Positions 40,169 to 52,614 are shown, numbered from the stretch's first letter. The stretch: 64,000 bases of DNA from Ischnura elegans (GCF_921293095.1 NC_060254.1:54916069-54980068); one strand, 5' to 3'. Numbers and translations are program-made. Notes: generated by a model from the sequence alone, not told the origin.

Positions 40169-40509
40169 TATTTATGCATCAATATGTCGCCAGATTAAAA
40201 AAAACCTTCAATGTTAAAGTTGGAAGGCTAAGTAGTAAGTAGCTATGAAATTTATCCAGCTTATTCCTTTCTTGATGCTTTCTTATGCTAGTGACGTACG
40301 GTCTCACAGACCGCTAATGGAATTGAAATCAAATTTACAAAATATAATAAAAGGAACATAAATTTTTAAGAGTGGGATGTCCTTGTTATGTAAAAATATG
40401 AAGCTAACGAGAGTTATAGATATTTTGAAATATTAATTTTGAAAATATTCATAATTTTAGAAACGCATGATGCGGTCTCTCAGAGCGCACGTCACCGATA
40501 AAGGGTTAA
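40169..40509. mobile_element. piggyBac-like MITE, right half
   Basis: Continues the MITE broken by the gypsy-like insertion. It contains 'gtgacgtacggtctcacaga' and 'gcggtctctcagagcgcacg', and ends 'cacgtcaccgataaag' plus GGTTAA at 40509. See 32165-32424. Confidence 0.7.
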
Positions 40510-40599
40510 AGCTAAATGGTGGCGCCACAATACGCCTTTGGTTCTGTGCGCTGATAGGCTGATGCCGCATTTTACGTATGCATTCTGTGATGGAAACCG

Positions 40600-40870
40600 C
40601 AACGGCAACAATTAATATAAATTGTGACGGCAATCCCAATCACTGGTGCTATCCCTGAACATTTTGACGTCCGAGAGTTATCATTTGAACTGTCATTGCC
40701 GACATCCCTGAACTTGAACGTGAAAACTGATGGTAAGATGGAAAACTCGACGGCAATAATTAATAGAAGTTACGACGGTGATCCCTATTATTGACGCCAT
40801 CCCTGACAATATCGACGTCCGAGAATTATCATTTAGCTGTCATTGCTGCCATCCCTGAACTCATCCGTTA
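40600..40870 (+). repeat. Two tandem units of about 148 bp
   Basis: 'gacggcaatccc' (40626) and 'gacggtgatccc' (40774) start two similar units that share 'gacgtccgaga.ttatcattt', 'ctgtcattgc' and 'catccctgaact'. Non-coding and probably a small satellite or MITE relic. Confidence 0.7.
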
Positions 40871-40879
40871 ATAGTGATC

Positions 40880-41060
40880 GCGTGATTCAGGATTTAGATC
40901 CCTGGGGCGATAGAAGGGGTCTGCCTTGGTTATGTCTCGTACGCGCGTATCTAAGTCTGAAGGAGGTAGTGAAATGACAAAATAGTCTTTTGTCTCCCAA
41001 GGGGTATATCCGCCTCACTTAATTGGCCTTGACGAAGGCGCGTAATGTAGCGATACGTCG
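40880..41060 (+). repeat. Dispersed repeat F, copy 2
   Basis: Pairs with 31080-31290 (see there). It contains 'gatttagatccctggggcga' and 'cttaattggcc'. Confidence 0.65.
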
Positions 41061-41497
41061 GGCTGCGCTCCCCCGAAAGCGATTTTATCATCGCCATAAA
41101 CGACCCGAAACAGTGTGTTAAACGGCGAAAGAGATTACGCTTTCAGGCGAAGTCTACCCCTTCAGAGTAACAATGACTCCGCCTTTACTGTTACAAAAAA
41201 GGGGATTCCCTCGGTTTTCTTTTGTTTCTTTTTTACGACGCAGATATCATCAAAGGAGCTTCATATCAAAAGCAATTATGCACTTCATTCTTTCATCGTC
41301 TGTGGTGGCGGTGTCCCTTTCCTGATTTTCAGCATTTGAATCCCTTTCCCTTTTTAGAGCTTAATGGTTGTGCATTCAGAATTTGAATTCTGGAGATTGT
41401 CCTTAAGAGGATGCATCAGCCTCGCTCGTTTCTTTTTTGTTGACGCCTTACTTGTTTGAATCAAACGTTCCTCTTTTTAATATTTGGAGGATACAGG
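41061..41497. other. No recognisable feature
   Basis: A 74-codon frame (41115-41339) has no motif. Nothing else supported. Confidence 0.4.
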
Positions 41498-41499
41498 TA

Positions 41500-42171
41500 C
41501 AGATGGAACTTGCATAATTCGAGCATCAAGGGGCCAGTTAAAATTTTCGAATTATCCGAAAATTAGGATTAAAGATGTCCTTAATAAATAGGTCCAAAAC
41601 AATAAAATTAGTATTTCCATTCAAAACTCTTTATTGAATTTTCGCTCTTAACATATAAATACTTTGATTAATGCCTATTAAAATATTTGAATAACCTTAA
41701 AACAGGAATATTAATTTCAACATAAGTAAGTAAAGTAAAATAACATATTTATTCTAACCTTAAAATGTTCTCAGCAACATCTGAACTGATGTGCATTACC
41801 AATTTGACCCGTAATCACTTACATTTCGACAAGTTGTTATAGCGTAATACTCTGAAATAGAATGAAGGCAATAAGATTAAAAACATTTAATGCGTACTTT
41901 ATTGACAAACAGAATATTGAAAAATGCACAAACCTTTTGACAAAAGCGTTACTAAAGCATATTTTCCGATGGATTCACAATTACTTTGAGTCACAGATTA
42001 TAACTTATACCTTTCTTTGACACACCAAAAATTAGAATTATCAAAAATTAAATTCGAATTATCAACGATTTTTTTAGCATTGTTTGAATACAAAATGCAA
42101 GGGACCAAGAGAAATATTCGAATTAAAGAATATTTCGAATTAAAGAAGTGCGAATTGTCCAGGTTCCACTG
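41500..42171. mobile_element. pogo/Tigger-like non-autonomous element (672 bp)
   Basis: Ends CAGATGGAACTTGCATAATT and, inverted on the right, CAGTGGAACCTGGACAATTC, flanked by TA (41498-41499, 42172-42173). The CAGTGGAACCT...AATTCG end with TA duplication is the usual signature of pogo/Tigger relatives in the Tc1/mariner group. The subterminal regions repeat 'tcgaattat' several times in both directions. No transposase frame. Confidence 0.85.
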
Positions 42172-42304
42172 TACTTAGATCTTACAGAATTATGACCAAT
42201 CATAATAGGGTACAGACTTGTTCATCCGGTGTTTCGACCATAGTTATTTTTAAAAACATGCTTTGAAAAATTCGCAAAGTTTTTTCTTGAAAACACCACG
42301 TAGC

Positions 42305-42500
42305 TCGCATCATCATCATCATCACTGGTCAACGCGTATACTAGAGTCTATGAAACTAAAACAAGTACACAGTACAGTATCTTTGTTTATATTTTTTATC
42401 GTCTTGAAATTTTCAGGGAGTGTGGAGTAACCCTTCAAGAATTTCTTTCATCATCATCATAAGCCCGAAGAATGGTTTGACTTGATGCAGCTCTCGTAAC
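42305..42500 (-). repeat. LINE family A 3'-end remnants with (ATG)n
   Basis: 'catcatcatcatcactggtc' (42310) and 'atcatcatcat...aagaatggtttgacttgatgcagctctcg' (42447-42500) match the minus-strand 3' end of family A at 5063-5110. Two very short, 5'-truncated insertions, or one that was split. Confidence 0.6.
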
Positions 42501-42504
42501 TATG

Positions 42505-43560
42505 ACAATTTTACAGCTGAGGAAATACCGAGGTGAAATTTTCATGCGTGAGTTTAGTGTAAAATTTGGAAAGGAGTATACCGTAAACCGGGACAACTAG
42601 TTTTGACAAACATTTTCCTACCAAATTCCCGAAATAATCAAGACACGCGCCTATGTTTTCATAGCATAGGTCATGTAATTGACCCTCCTTACAATGAAAT
42701 CCACTGTATCTTTGCCTTTTCTGACGAAAATGATAAAAGTTTTCTTTAATTATTGAAGTTATTGAATTTTAATCATTCCACTTTCAATGCTTTGAGTACC
42801 ATATATACCTTTTTTTAATATTAAAGAGTTTACAAAGTTCAAAACTATTATATTTTTTTCATTGTTTTTTTTTTGAGTGTTCCAATAACTCAGTTGGCAA
42901 ATTTATCCCAGTTCCAGGGAATCTTTGCCAACTGTGTTTTTAATTTTTTCAAGTATAAACTTTTACTTAAGTTGTCATTTTTTCACAAATTTTGAAAGTA
43001 AAGACGAAGACTAAAGATTTATGATGATTTTAAAGCATTTTCGTACCTTAATTCAAAATAAAGCAGTATAAAACAAAAAAGAAGAAAAATTTTCCCGGTT
43101 TATGGTACATAATATATGTACCTTGAAAATTTAAAGGCTATAGCCTAAATTTTAAGGAAGTAAAACACAGCAGTAAAATACAATTCGAATCGGAGTGATG
43201 TACCCTCTTAATACATGGTTAATGCTGTTCCACGATATCCCGAGTCGAGAGCTAGGGTTAGATTAATGGTAGGTGTTAGTTGTCTGGTTTCACGAATGAA
43301 CATAATTTATACTCTCAAGTATTAATCGCTGGAATGGTCACGGAAGACCTGGAGAAGGGTTGGTGAACTGCATTGGTACAGGGTTCATCACTTTACAGGA
43401 GTGAAATGTGTGCACATTGTTGAGGGTGGAAGCCTTGTCGTACCCCCCTGTAAGCATTCCCACCCGTTCGTTGGCACGGCGCCGCTGACTTTAATTAAGA
43501 AGGGTCGGAGAGGACTCATCTTTATTTGCTCTGTGGTTTCTACGCAAGCATTCCTTCTCT
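42505..43560. other. AT-rich, nothing recognised
   Basis: No supported gene or mobile element. Confidence 0.4.
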
Positions 43561-43572
43561 CATCCACCGCAA

Positions 43573-43875
43573 CAGTGGCGCAGCGAGGGGGGTTTTGGGG
43601 GATAAAACCCCCCCAGATCTCAGAGAAATTTTTAAGTCAAATCCATTTTACTTAATTGGATTGATGATACTAATAGAATAGGGTAAGGAACAATAAAATA
43701 TCCCTCAGAAAGCCGTAAAACTCACCATTTTCAACCATTTATCTTAAAATTCCGCAATTTATTAATCTCGCTCCTACCGATTATCCTGGTGGGTATACTA
43801 TACTCCCACACACCCTGGTATTAGTTGCACATAAACCCCCCCTCCCCCCGGCCTTAATTCCTGGCTGCGCCCCTG
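43573..43875 (+). mobile_element. hAT-type MITE, family 3, copy 3 (303 bp)
   Basis: CAGTGGCGCAGCGAGG start, GCTGCGCCCCTG end, exact 8-bp duplication CACCGCAA (43565-43572, 43876-43883). Same orientation and interior as 18255-18562. Confidence 0.95.
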
Positions 43876-43883
43876 CACCGCAA

Positions 43884-45820
43884 CGTGGAGCTCTCGTCGG
43901 CTCAATGTGACACATGCGTGCGGGGAGAATGGCAATGCCGCTGCGTACAACATGGCTAAAACACCTTTTGCCTATCATTTTTCTACCGAAAAATGCTATT
44001 TTCTAAATCTTATTCGCTTCCAATAAAAGCTATACGATCAGAAAATCAGTGGGCCTTCTCTGCAGAAAGAACTTAAAAAACGTGGTTCATCTCAGTGAAT
44101 CATCAAAACGCCGATTTCCCGCTCAAGGAAAAGGCTGAAGTGGGACGAATTTGCAAGTGGCGCCGGCGACAAAAATGACAAACTAGGCGGGCTATAAAAG
44201 TAGGTACGTAGAGCCAGTACGGGAGAGGTGGGAAGATGATGGTGAACATGGCCAATGTTATCCAAACATTCTGGAAAATGTATTGTCCTGATGAAACCTG
44301 TCATTTATGTCTAAAATCAACTGAACATTGAACAATGGGACTATGATACCCCTCCCCAAGAGAAGCCCAGAAATTGCGCATCTGGCCATCTTGAAAAGGA
44401 TCTCAAAAATTGCGCTCCAATTTAATACACGGGAAATAGTTCAACTTTGAATTCTTTTCTTAGCTCACACATTTTAGGTATGGTTGCGACTTGGAAGAGA
44501 AATTACTTGGAGCGTATACGTGAGTTTTTTCACATGAAAATGCGCTATTATTTCAAGCGAATCGTGCTTCACATTATTTGACGCTCCGCAGGTGTCGCAG
44601 GTTTTACAATCAGTCCCGATATACCACGTTTGCTCCAACCAGCCATTTAACAATACAACAATTATTAGGCGCATTATTCCGTGTTGTGTGAGCAGTGGTG
44701 GAGCTGTGGACTTTTATGTAAAAAATAAAATTGTTAAAATACTTGATCGTTTTTTTTAATTTTTCAAAACGATCATTACTTAAAAAAACGCCTAGTTTAT
44801 GAAAATATGAGTGTCATGTACAAGATTGTTTCACTTAAGATTTTCAACTTTCCTACTCATTACGGAAAAGAAAAATCGAACAGAGACAAGGGGAAACCCT
44901 ATAAATCGTTCGACAATAAAAAAATTCTCATTCAGTCGCCTGCGCCGAGAACGTAATCTCATCCCATATAAAAAGCTACCTCACGGCCGGGAACTCCATT
45001 GAGTTGCACAAAATAAAAAAAGTCGGCGGAGAGAGAGAAAGGGAGACAAAACCTCGTTCCCATTAGCTCCCAAGCTCGCGAGGAAAGAATAGAGGAAAAA
45101 TACCTGCCACTTTGGTGCCCCGATGAACGATACGCGATAAACACCGCCGAATGACTGACTGGGGGTAATTACCGGAGAAGGTGAAGCCTGAGAGGCCGAA
45201 CAAACATACATATTGGCATTTTTTACCGGCGCCGGTAGAGGGCAAGTGGGGAAGAGGATAAAGCAATCGCAGTTGTTGTCGACGTCGTCGCATTTCTGTC
45301 CACGTGTGTTTTATTCTCCTCCACCGAGGCGGTTTGCATATATTTTTTTTTAAGGATCAAAGAGAAAGACTTCGTTTTATTTTTTTTTTAGCTCGAACGT
45401 TGGCATTGTTTAGCAACGGAGGGAGGATTTTGGAACGGTCCCGCCACGAGGGAGAAAAGTTGAAATTGAGGTGGGGAAATGCAATATCCCGGGCCATTTC
45501 CTCCTCCAAATGACGTCGGAATTAGTGGTGTGTGTGTGTTGCTTTTATTCGCCTCTGTGCGTCCTATTCTGTTTCCTTCACGCCCTTATTTTTTATTTAA
45601 AGCCAATCCTCTGTATTTACCTAACTCGGAAATCGTGCCATCTTCTTTTCCTTTACATCTATGCTCGATTCCGCGGGGTAAATGAGGGTGAGATCACTTC
45701 TTTATCGGCTTTAACGGGTATTGTAAAGCGAGTAAGTCCCAGAGTTTCTCATCGCGGTAATTGCGGAGAAAAATTATAACCACCATACATACTTTAAATA
45801 GTAATTTACACATTTTAATT
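43884..45820. other. No supported gene (1.9 kb)
   Basis: GC-richer patches near 45.0-45.3 kb and 45.45-45.7 kb hold several frames of 60-102 codons on both strands. None has a recognised motif or splice context that I would defend. The segment 'ctcgattc.gc.ggggtaa' near 45665 recurs near 47440. Confidence 0.4.
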
Positions 45821-45824
45821 AAAA

Positions 45825-45980
45825 AAAACTCAACTACCGGATATGGTTTCAACATATTATGTCATTTTTAAGGTTAAAATTACATAATGTGTTGAAAATT
45901 TTTAAGATCAGAATGACATTGTATGTTGAAACCGTGAAAATGACGTAATGTGTTGAAACCATGGTCGGTAGTTGAGTTTT
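45825..45980. mobile_element. Palindromic MITE (156 bp)
   Basis: Terminal repeats AAAACTCAACTACCGG and its inverse, with 'atggtttcaacat' just inside on the left and 'atgtgttgaaaccat' on the right. The interior repeats 'tgttgaaa' and 'tgac.taatgt' several more times in both orientations. Target duplication not clear. Confidence 0.75.
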
Positions 45981-45984
45981 GTAT

Positions 45985-46155
45985 TTAAGTGTGAAAATTA
46001 TCATTTGAATGTTTTATCATGGATACTACCAAATCAAGCCTGAAACGATTTCATATGAAATATTAAACATTTGGAAAGTTAATTCCTTTCTCACGGCTCT
46101 CAAAGTTTTTTTTTCCGCGATCTATGAGAGATTATGACGGCAGCTTTATGACTTA
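45985..46155. other. No recognisable feature
   Basis: Short interval with nothing supported. Confidence 0.3.
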
Positions 46156-46853
46156 TAATAGGGTGGTTTCCTACTATTTTTTATTACCTAAATCGAAAGA
46201 TTATTACTCCTGGAGTACGTATTTCACGCTTTTAAATTTTTTAATGACGATATCTACTTTTTGCGACTAAATGAAAAGTGAAAATTTTCAAGCGCGCGAA
46301 AACGCGACGGCTAAGTATGAATGCTGGGAAAACCCCGTGTGACGTCATTCTGGTTCCCGCTGTCGCCGTGTGAGGTGACCTTGGGGCGAGGCTTTGAGCG
46401 CTGATACGATGCACGCTGTAAGCAGGTAGCGAAGTACCCGGCTATCAGGTAGCGCTTGGCTTGAATAAGGAATATTAATGCCCTATCAAACGAAGAAAAC
46501 TTTCCGACCTTAGGCAGTTTTTATAGGTGATTATTAAGACATATTTCCCTGAGCTCTCTGCCTCATGCATGCATTGGTAATCTCAGACGATGTAAAACTC
46601 CTACCTACTCATATAGAATCTAGGTCCCTGTGACGTCAGGTGGAGTGGAATCGCATGGGCGCCAATCTGGCCGTTTTCAAATGCGGTTAAAATTGACCAT
46701 TGCCATTCGTCTAAACTGGGATTTATAAAACTAAATAATTTGTATATTATGAATACACTACTAATTTGTATACTATGAATACATACAATATGGTGGGTAA
46801 CGAATTGCAATCAATGCCTTTCGTTTTCTTTGATGAAGGAAACTACCCTATTA
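46156..46853. mobile_element. TIR DNA element (698 bp), non-coding
   Basis: Left end TAATAGGGTGGTTTCC (46156-46171) and right end GGAAACTACCCTATTA (46838-46853) are inverted with one mismatch. The next inner bases (right end 'ttcgttttctttgatgaagg', left end 'acctaaatcgaaag') are only weakly related. Target duplication is unclear because the outermost TAAT/ATTA are themselves symmetric. The interior has 'gtgacgtcattctggttccc' and its near-inverse 'ctaggtccctgtgacgtcag'. No transposase. Confidence 0.75.
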
Positions 46854-46859
46854 GGCTCG

Positions 46860-48560
46860 TTGACAGTTAGTGCAGCTTACTAACTTATGTATTCCTCAAT
46901 GCAAGTTTATAAATTTTCCTAGTATTTTTAACAGCATATTTGTTCATTGGCAGATTGCCTTCATAAGTAAGATATCCATTTATCTCATACGATTGCAAGT
47001 GCTTCCAATTTTGCACCTGATTACGATGCAATCACTCTCAATGTATTCTAAAAACTGGGATAAGGGAAAACAAGAAGTTATCACTTATTGTCATGGCAAA
47101 ACTAAGTATGTTCAATGAATTCACATGAAAAATTTGGCGAAAGTAGACTTCATTGGATAGGTACGAATAACCAATCTCAGCATTGATGACCAATTATGAT
47201 AATTGTGACAATTCCCTTCAAGTACTAATTCCTCCTTTAAACAGGTCTACAAGTCTCTAAAACTCACATTTCCAGGAATTTATGGACGATGTATTCCACA
47301 TTTATTTTATTTGAGCAACAAATAATACGCGATAGCGCATTAATTTCTTCTCTTGAACTTTTTTTTTGGCGCTATCTGCGTTTCTCTGACTCCAAACTAG
47401 TGTCATCTTCTTTTCCACTCATCTTCGTTTGTGCTCGATTCGCTGGGGTAATTGATTTTTTGGCTAAAATATTTTGATAGCTAAAGAAAAATTGAACAAG
47501 CACTAGGTATTTTCTGCTTAGGTTCGTTCAGCATTTGTATGTTCAGCTCTCTTGGGCTCTTCAGACGATGATAATCCTCGGATTCCTGAAAAATTGCACT
47601 AGGTAAGTTTTATGTATTTTAAATAGAATTGAAAAAATATCACACTTGTTTCATTTATCATTAACTGTTCAATGGAAATATTGCATTTTATATATCCATA
47701 TGCACATATGCATGGGATTATAGACTCGCATTGAAAGTCTATAATCTCATTATTAAATTTTCTTCTCCACCTCCATTGTTTCATAAGTGGGTTCATATAT
47801 CTTTCGTAAACCCTTACTTTCGAATACTATCAGTGATTAGCCCCTTGCGCTGAAATGACGAGTATTGCTCTTCATGAACTTTTGATGCCAAATCGCGCAA
47901 TGAAGTGCGTAGGTCGCCATCAGATTTACATAATTTTAGCACTATTTAGGGGAGCAATATGACAAAAATGGTATGGAACTAATCCATTTCCTACTTATGA
48001 AGGCAATCTGCCTATGAAGCTAGAATAATAAAAACATGCAGTTTGAACTATGTATTAGGAGAATTTAGAAACATGTATTAGAGAATGCATAAGTTATTAA
48101 GCTACTCTTAATCACCGGCCTAAAACCTTTCGCTGATAAGTTGATGATGTCACGAGCTCATGCCGAGCGGATCAACATTTCTCCACTACTTCTTGTCATT
48201 GTGAATATTTTGAAAGTAAAAAAATGTTAGAACATGAATAATGTACATAAAGAACTCATTATATCATGAAATATGATGCTTTGATAGGAATAAAATGAAT
48301 ATATACGACTGCGATAGCTATGTTCCCGATATTCTTACATAAATTATAACGTTTTCTTATTTTATTTTTCTATATTATTTTTTCTCATTATTCTTTTTAT
48401 TATACATATTTATAACTCTTGCAAAAAACGTACAACTCGTGAACAATATGAAATAATAATAACTTTTTATTTTACTGTTATACGTTGATAACAAACTACA
48501 AAATATCATTTGATTTCCTACCATTCCATTACCCACGACAGAGAAAATAAATAGGGGATA
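46860..48560. other. Mostly blank; short repeats
   Basis: 'cctacttatgaaggcaatctgcc' is found at 47990-48015 and again near 52558, with an inverted copy at 46950-46972, so a dispersed repeat lies here. A small hairpin (gattatagact/agtctataatc) lies at 47716-47748. No genes supported. Confidence 0.45.
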
Positions 48561-48563
48561 GGA

Positions 48564-48703
48564 GCACGATATTCAGAAAATAAATATAAATGGAAGGTAT
48601 TATTAAAATAAGGCATTTCAATATTTCCACTGAGTTTAAAACTAAGTTTAATTGTCTTATTTTAATAATATTAAGAACTTCCACCATATCGTGCCCAACA
48701 TCA
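48564..48703. repeat. Inverted-repeat element (140 bp)
   Basis: Left 'gcacgatatt' and 'ggaaggtattattaaaataag' pair with right 'cttattttaataatatt', 'cttccacc' and 'atatcgtgc'. Arms of about 45 bp with small bulges. MITE-like; class unknown. Confidence 0.65.
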
Positions 48704-49250
48704 CACAAGATATTAAATGTAAGGTGTTAGTCACCACGAATAATAAAAGATAGTGATGCGTCGTCTTAAAGCCACGTCACTCTTCCCGCACCATACCGCC
48801 CCTTGCGTTTCACAAACTCTGCCTTCGCTTTCCATTTGCGCTCTTCGACCCTCGCACTGCACGAGACACGACGACTTGGGAAATTAAGCAGCGAGAATGG
48901 AGCGAGGTCTCGGGGGCAATTAGCTCCCCCCTCTACCTTCGCCTCCCCCCCTTTGCCCTTGTCTTCCCTTTTGCCGCCTTGACGCGCAGAAATGCTTTCC
49001 TCCTTGATTAAGACAGACTCTCTCTCTCTCGCATCCCTCTGCTGATGTTACTTCTCTTGCTCCGCGTACGCGTAATTAGGGAAAATTATTTGGGAGTGGG
49101 TGAGGAAGGTAGGCAGCGTTTTTTTCTCTCTCTTACCTCTCATTCATTTTTTTTGGCGAGAAAACTTCTTAAAACTGAAGCTCACTATTGCTCACAAACT
49201 CCCTAAAGTCCAAGGAAATTCGTAGGCGCGGTATGCCCACATATAAAACA
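48704..49250. other. GC-richer unique stretch
   Basis: Between 48760 and 49080 the sequence is CpG-containing and pyrimidine-rich, with no repeat partner in the window. No frame worth calling. It could be host regulatory DNA, but nothing shows this directly. Confidence 0.35.
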
Positions 49251-49254
49251 ATAA

Positions 49255-51000
49255 TAATAATATATTGGGTAAAGGATTTACAACACCATCCATTGACATA
49301 AAACGGCGTTTATACCAAGGAGACTCATTGAGTCCATTCTGGTTTTGCCTGGCATTGAACCCGTTATCAAATGCCCTCAATAGCACTAAATATGGATACA
49401 AAATAAAAAATAGTAGAAACACTAGTTTTACTTTTCTCACCTTCTATATACGGACGATATTAAAATCTATGCCTCAAATGAAATACAGCTCAAGTACCTT
49501 TTGAATGTCACAAGTAGGTTTTCCACTGATATAAACATGGGATTCGGATTGGATAAATGCAGATTACTTCACATAGAAAAAGGAAAAATCAAGTATGGTA
49601 ACTTCTGATTTACGGACGTTGAGTCCATTATATCTATGGAAGCAAATGAGAACTACAAATACCTTGAATTCATGCAAGCAAAATCATTACAGTATAAACA
49701 GATCAAGGAGGAATTAATGACTGAATTCAATAAAAGACTAAGATCCGTTCTTAAAACAGAATTAAATGCACGAAATACAATCAAAGCCGTCAATACTTTT
49801 GCGGTACCTGTGTTGACGTATACATTTGGAGCGATTAACTGGATCAAAACCGAAATAGCAGGCATAGAAAGATCAATACATACATCATTCACGAAATTTA
49901 ATTTATACACCCAAAGGCTGCAATAGAAAGACTACTGCTACCCCGCTATATGAGAGGTAGGGGGTTAATTGATATACAGCAGCTACTCAAAAATCAAATT
50001 CATGGACTAAAACAGTTCTTTTACGATAAATCAAACAGTTCGATGCTGCACAAATCAATAGTATATTGCAACAATAAATTAACACCATTAAATCTAAAAT
50101 ATGGCACGACCTATGGAACGACCAAGAAAAGAACTGTTCTATTAAATAGAAAGGTAGAACTATAGGCCCAGAAGGAATTACATGGACGACACATCAATGA
50201 CCTCAATCAGCCATATGTTGATAAAATCTCATCAAACAAATGGTTGTCATTGGGTGAACTTAATGGAGAAACCGTTCATTTCATGGGGTTCATGCCTGCA
50301 ATACAAGACCAGGTTGTTGGCACTAAAAATGATGCAAAGTACATCCTGGGTGATAAAAGCATAACAGATGACAAATGTAGAAGATGTTTTCAAGTGCCTG
50401 AAACAATCCATCACATTATATCTGGCTGTAAGATGATCGCTAATACAGAATATTTAAGTAGACATAATGAAGTTGCAAAAATTATCCACCAAAAAATGTC
50501 CTAACAGCAAAAGTTAGTAGATACCAACATCCCATACTAAGAATGCCACCCCGAAACAGTGCTTGAAAACAGCGCATTTAAAATTTACTGCGATTTGCCT
50601 AACCAAATAGATAAAACTATAGTTAATGATAGACCAGATATAATGTTGATTGACAGGAAATATAGAACTTGTTACATAGCTGCCACTGTCGAATAGCATC
50701 AAAAAGACAATAGCCGGAAAAATAAATGTACCTATAATTGGTAAAAGAAATAAAAAGAATATGGGATATGGAACAGGTTTATATTGCTCCAGTTGTCATC
50801 TCAGCTACCGGTATCATCCCAAAACATATACAAAACAGTTTCAAAATACTCAACCTTCATCCAAATACATACATTAAATTACAAAAGGCTGTAATAATTT
50901 CAACCTGTCATATCACGAGAAAATTTCTCAACGCAATTCAACAGCTAAGAGTTACCTTGGTGAGAACCCGTGCTCTTCACGCTAAAACAACACAGTGAAA
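49255..51000 (+). pseudogene. R2-like LINE (restriction-like endonuclease type), 5'-truncated
   Basis: Decayed ORF on the plus strand in several frames. 49265-49440: QGDSLSPFWFCLALNPLSNA (RT palm). Then a frameshift; YTDD (the catalytic YxDD) lies at 49447-49458, followed by GFGLDKCRLLHIEKGKIKYG and a premature TGA at 49606. 49636-49926: SIISMEANENYKYL region through VPVLTYTFGAINW (thumb). Another frameshift near 49905, then MRGRGLIDIQQLL, with a premature TAG at 50163. 50376-50428 is the CCHC knuckle (C-x2-C...H-x4-C-type). About 50620-50700: DRPDIMLIDRK, the restriction-like endonuclease core. 50738-50998: IKRIWDMEQVYIAPVVISAT and the C-terminal helix. The order RT, CCHC, endonuclease places it with R2-type LINEs. 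The element is dead. It has no sign of rDNA target context. Confidence 0.88.
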
Positions 51001-52080
51001 ACTGAAGAAACTTTAAAGAAAAAAAAATATATTAAATTTATTCCAACCATAAATTTAGGCAATTAAAAAGTATTACAGGTATTTTATTGGAATATAGGTG
51101 CCCCATTGGGAAAAAACCCGCTTTGGGGTCACCGAGTCCGCGCCACCCTCTCAAAAATAGAGTTCAGTTGCGCAAAAGAATTTCAGTTGCTGTTTTCATC
51201 GATATAAATACCCAAATATTTTATATGGCTTACTGTTTCCATCGAAACACACTGACCACAAGACAAATAGTTAACATTAATACAGTTTGTACATCTATAA
51301 TATATCAAACTGTCAGATTCATCAGTAGCATAGAAGAATGAAGGTGCTGTCTCGACAGCATAGAACAGAATTGCTTTACCGAAGCTGGAGACATTCCAGT
51401 GACAAAAATTGAAAAAATGTCAGTTATACATTTATATAACTGAGGACATATTTTATGCGCCACGTATACAACCACCCGGCAAATACAAAAAAGTACATAC
51501 GGATGGAATTGAATAATAATTCTTGTTTTGCCCGTCAGTACTCCCGCTTTGGGAATACCTACATTGACAATGATTACTTCATATTCAGCCGCAAAAGTGA
51601 AATTGATAGCATTAGTGACTGTAATGCTACTGATTATTTTTTCGAAGAGTAATTTGTGATTGTAACTAATTACATGTTAATATTCATTTTGTTGGTGTAT
51701 TAGTGTGTGCAATTTCAATGTTTCTTTCTATGAGATAGCATATGCCTTGTTGTTTGTTAATTTATATTATTAAATTTAGTATGTGAATCTTAAAAACGGA
51801 GAATACTTGTTCTTTTAAGTTTGAAGTAACTATTTAATTTCCTATGGCCTGAAAATCAACCCACGACAACACATTTTATTTTGAACCCAAAGCGCGACAT
51901 ATTTGGAGGATTCTTCGTTCCTGGAAGACAAAACTATACCAGTAAAGAATGACTTAACAGCTGTATGTGCATACCAAGGGTAATTAAAATTTTATTCAAT
52001 TCACCTGGAGAGACGGTTGCTAATCAAAAAACATTATTGCGATATCATGGTATCTCATACGACAAATAGACCTATTATAA
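51001..52080. other. AT-rich, nothing recognised
   Basis: Begins with the A-rich tail of the R2-like LINE. Small frames at 51.09-51.65 kb have no motif. Confidence 0.4.
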
Positions 52081-52082
52081 AA

Positions 52083-52490
52083 AATTTACATCTGTATATT
52101 ACCCTGCAAGTCAACTACAGAGGTGTTTGGCGGGGGGTGAACAATCACCATGTTGTAGCATAGGATTAAAATTTAAATCAAATGACATGCGTGCACACCT
52201 AATGATAGCCAAATGTTTACCCGAATATTGAGTGAATAACCATCGCTGCTCAAGTCGCAAATATTGAATTTAGTAATATCCTTATGCACAAAAAATTATG
52301 CCCTCAGAGATAAACAACATAAATTTAAACAATTACTGATGATAATGTCAAACTCTAAGCAGAGGGTTTTCGGATGATAGTAGTAACCTACGTCTACATA
52401 TTACTGTGTTAGCCACCATTAGTTAGTTACAGAGGTGTTTGGCAGGGGTGAACTATCACCAACATGTACCAGAGGATTAAAATTTACTTC
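52083..52490 (+). repeat. Two direct copies of a short dispersed motif
   Basis: 'cagaggtgtttggcggggggtgaac.atcacca' at 52119 and 'cagaggtgtttggcaggggtgaactatcacca' at 52432, each preceded by 'tacatct.tatatta' or similar and followed by 'aggattaaaattta', about 313 bp apart. The core resembles the 'ccgcaagc...gtgtgg..gggt' segment of repeat D at 5905 and 28338. Confidence 0.6.
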
Positions 52491-52614
52491 CACGAACATA
52501 CAAAAATTAACGTGTTCTCTACATATGACTCATAAGCTATGGGATTGATCCATATCCTACTTATGAAGGCAATCTGCCTATGAAGCTAGAATATGCAAAA
52601 CATGCAGTATCAGA

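Noticed and set aside
44811..45779. Cluster of small frames that might be exons of a host gene
   Set aside because: Composition is mixed and the frames overlap on both strands. No recognisable protein motif or consistent splicing could be drawn.
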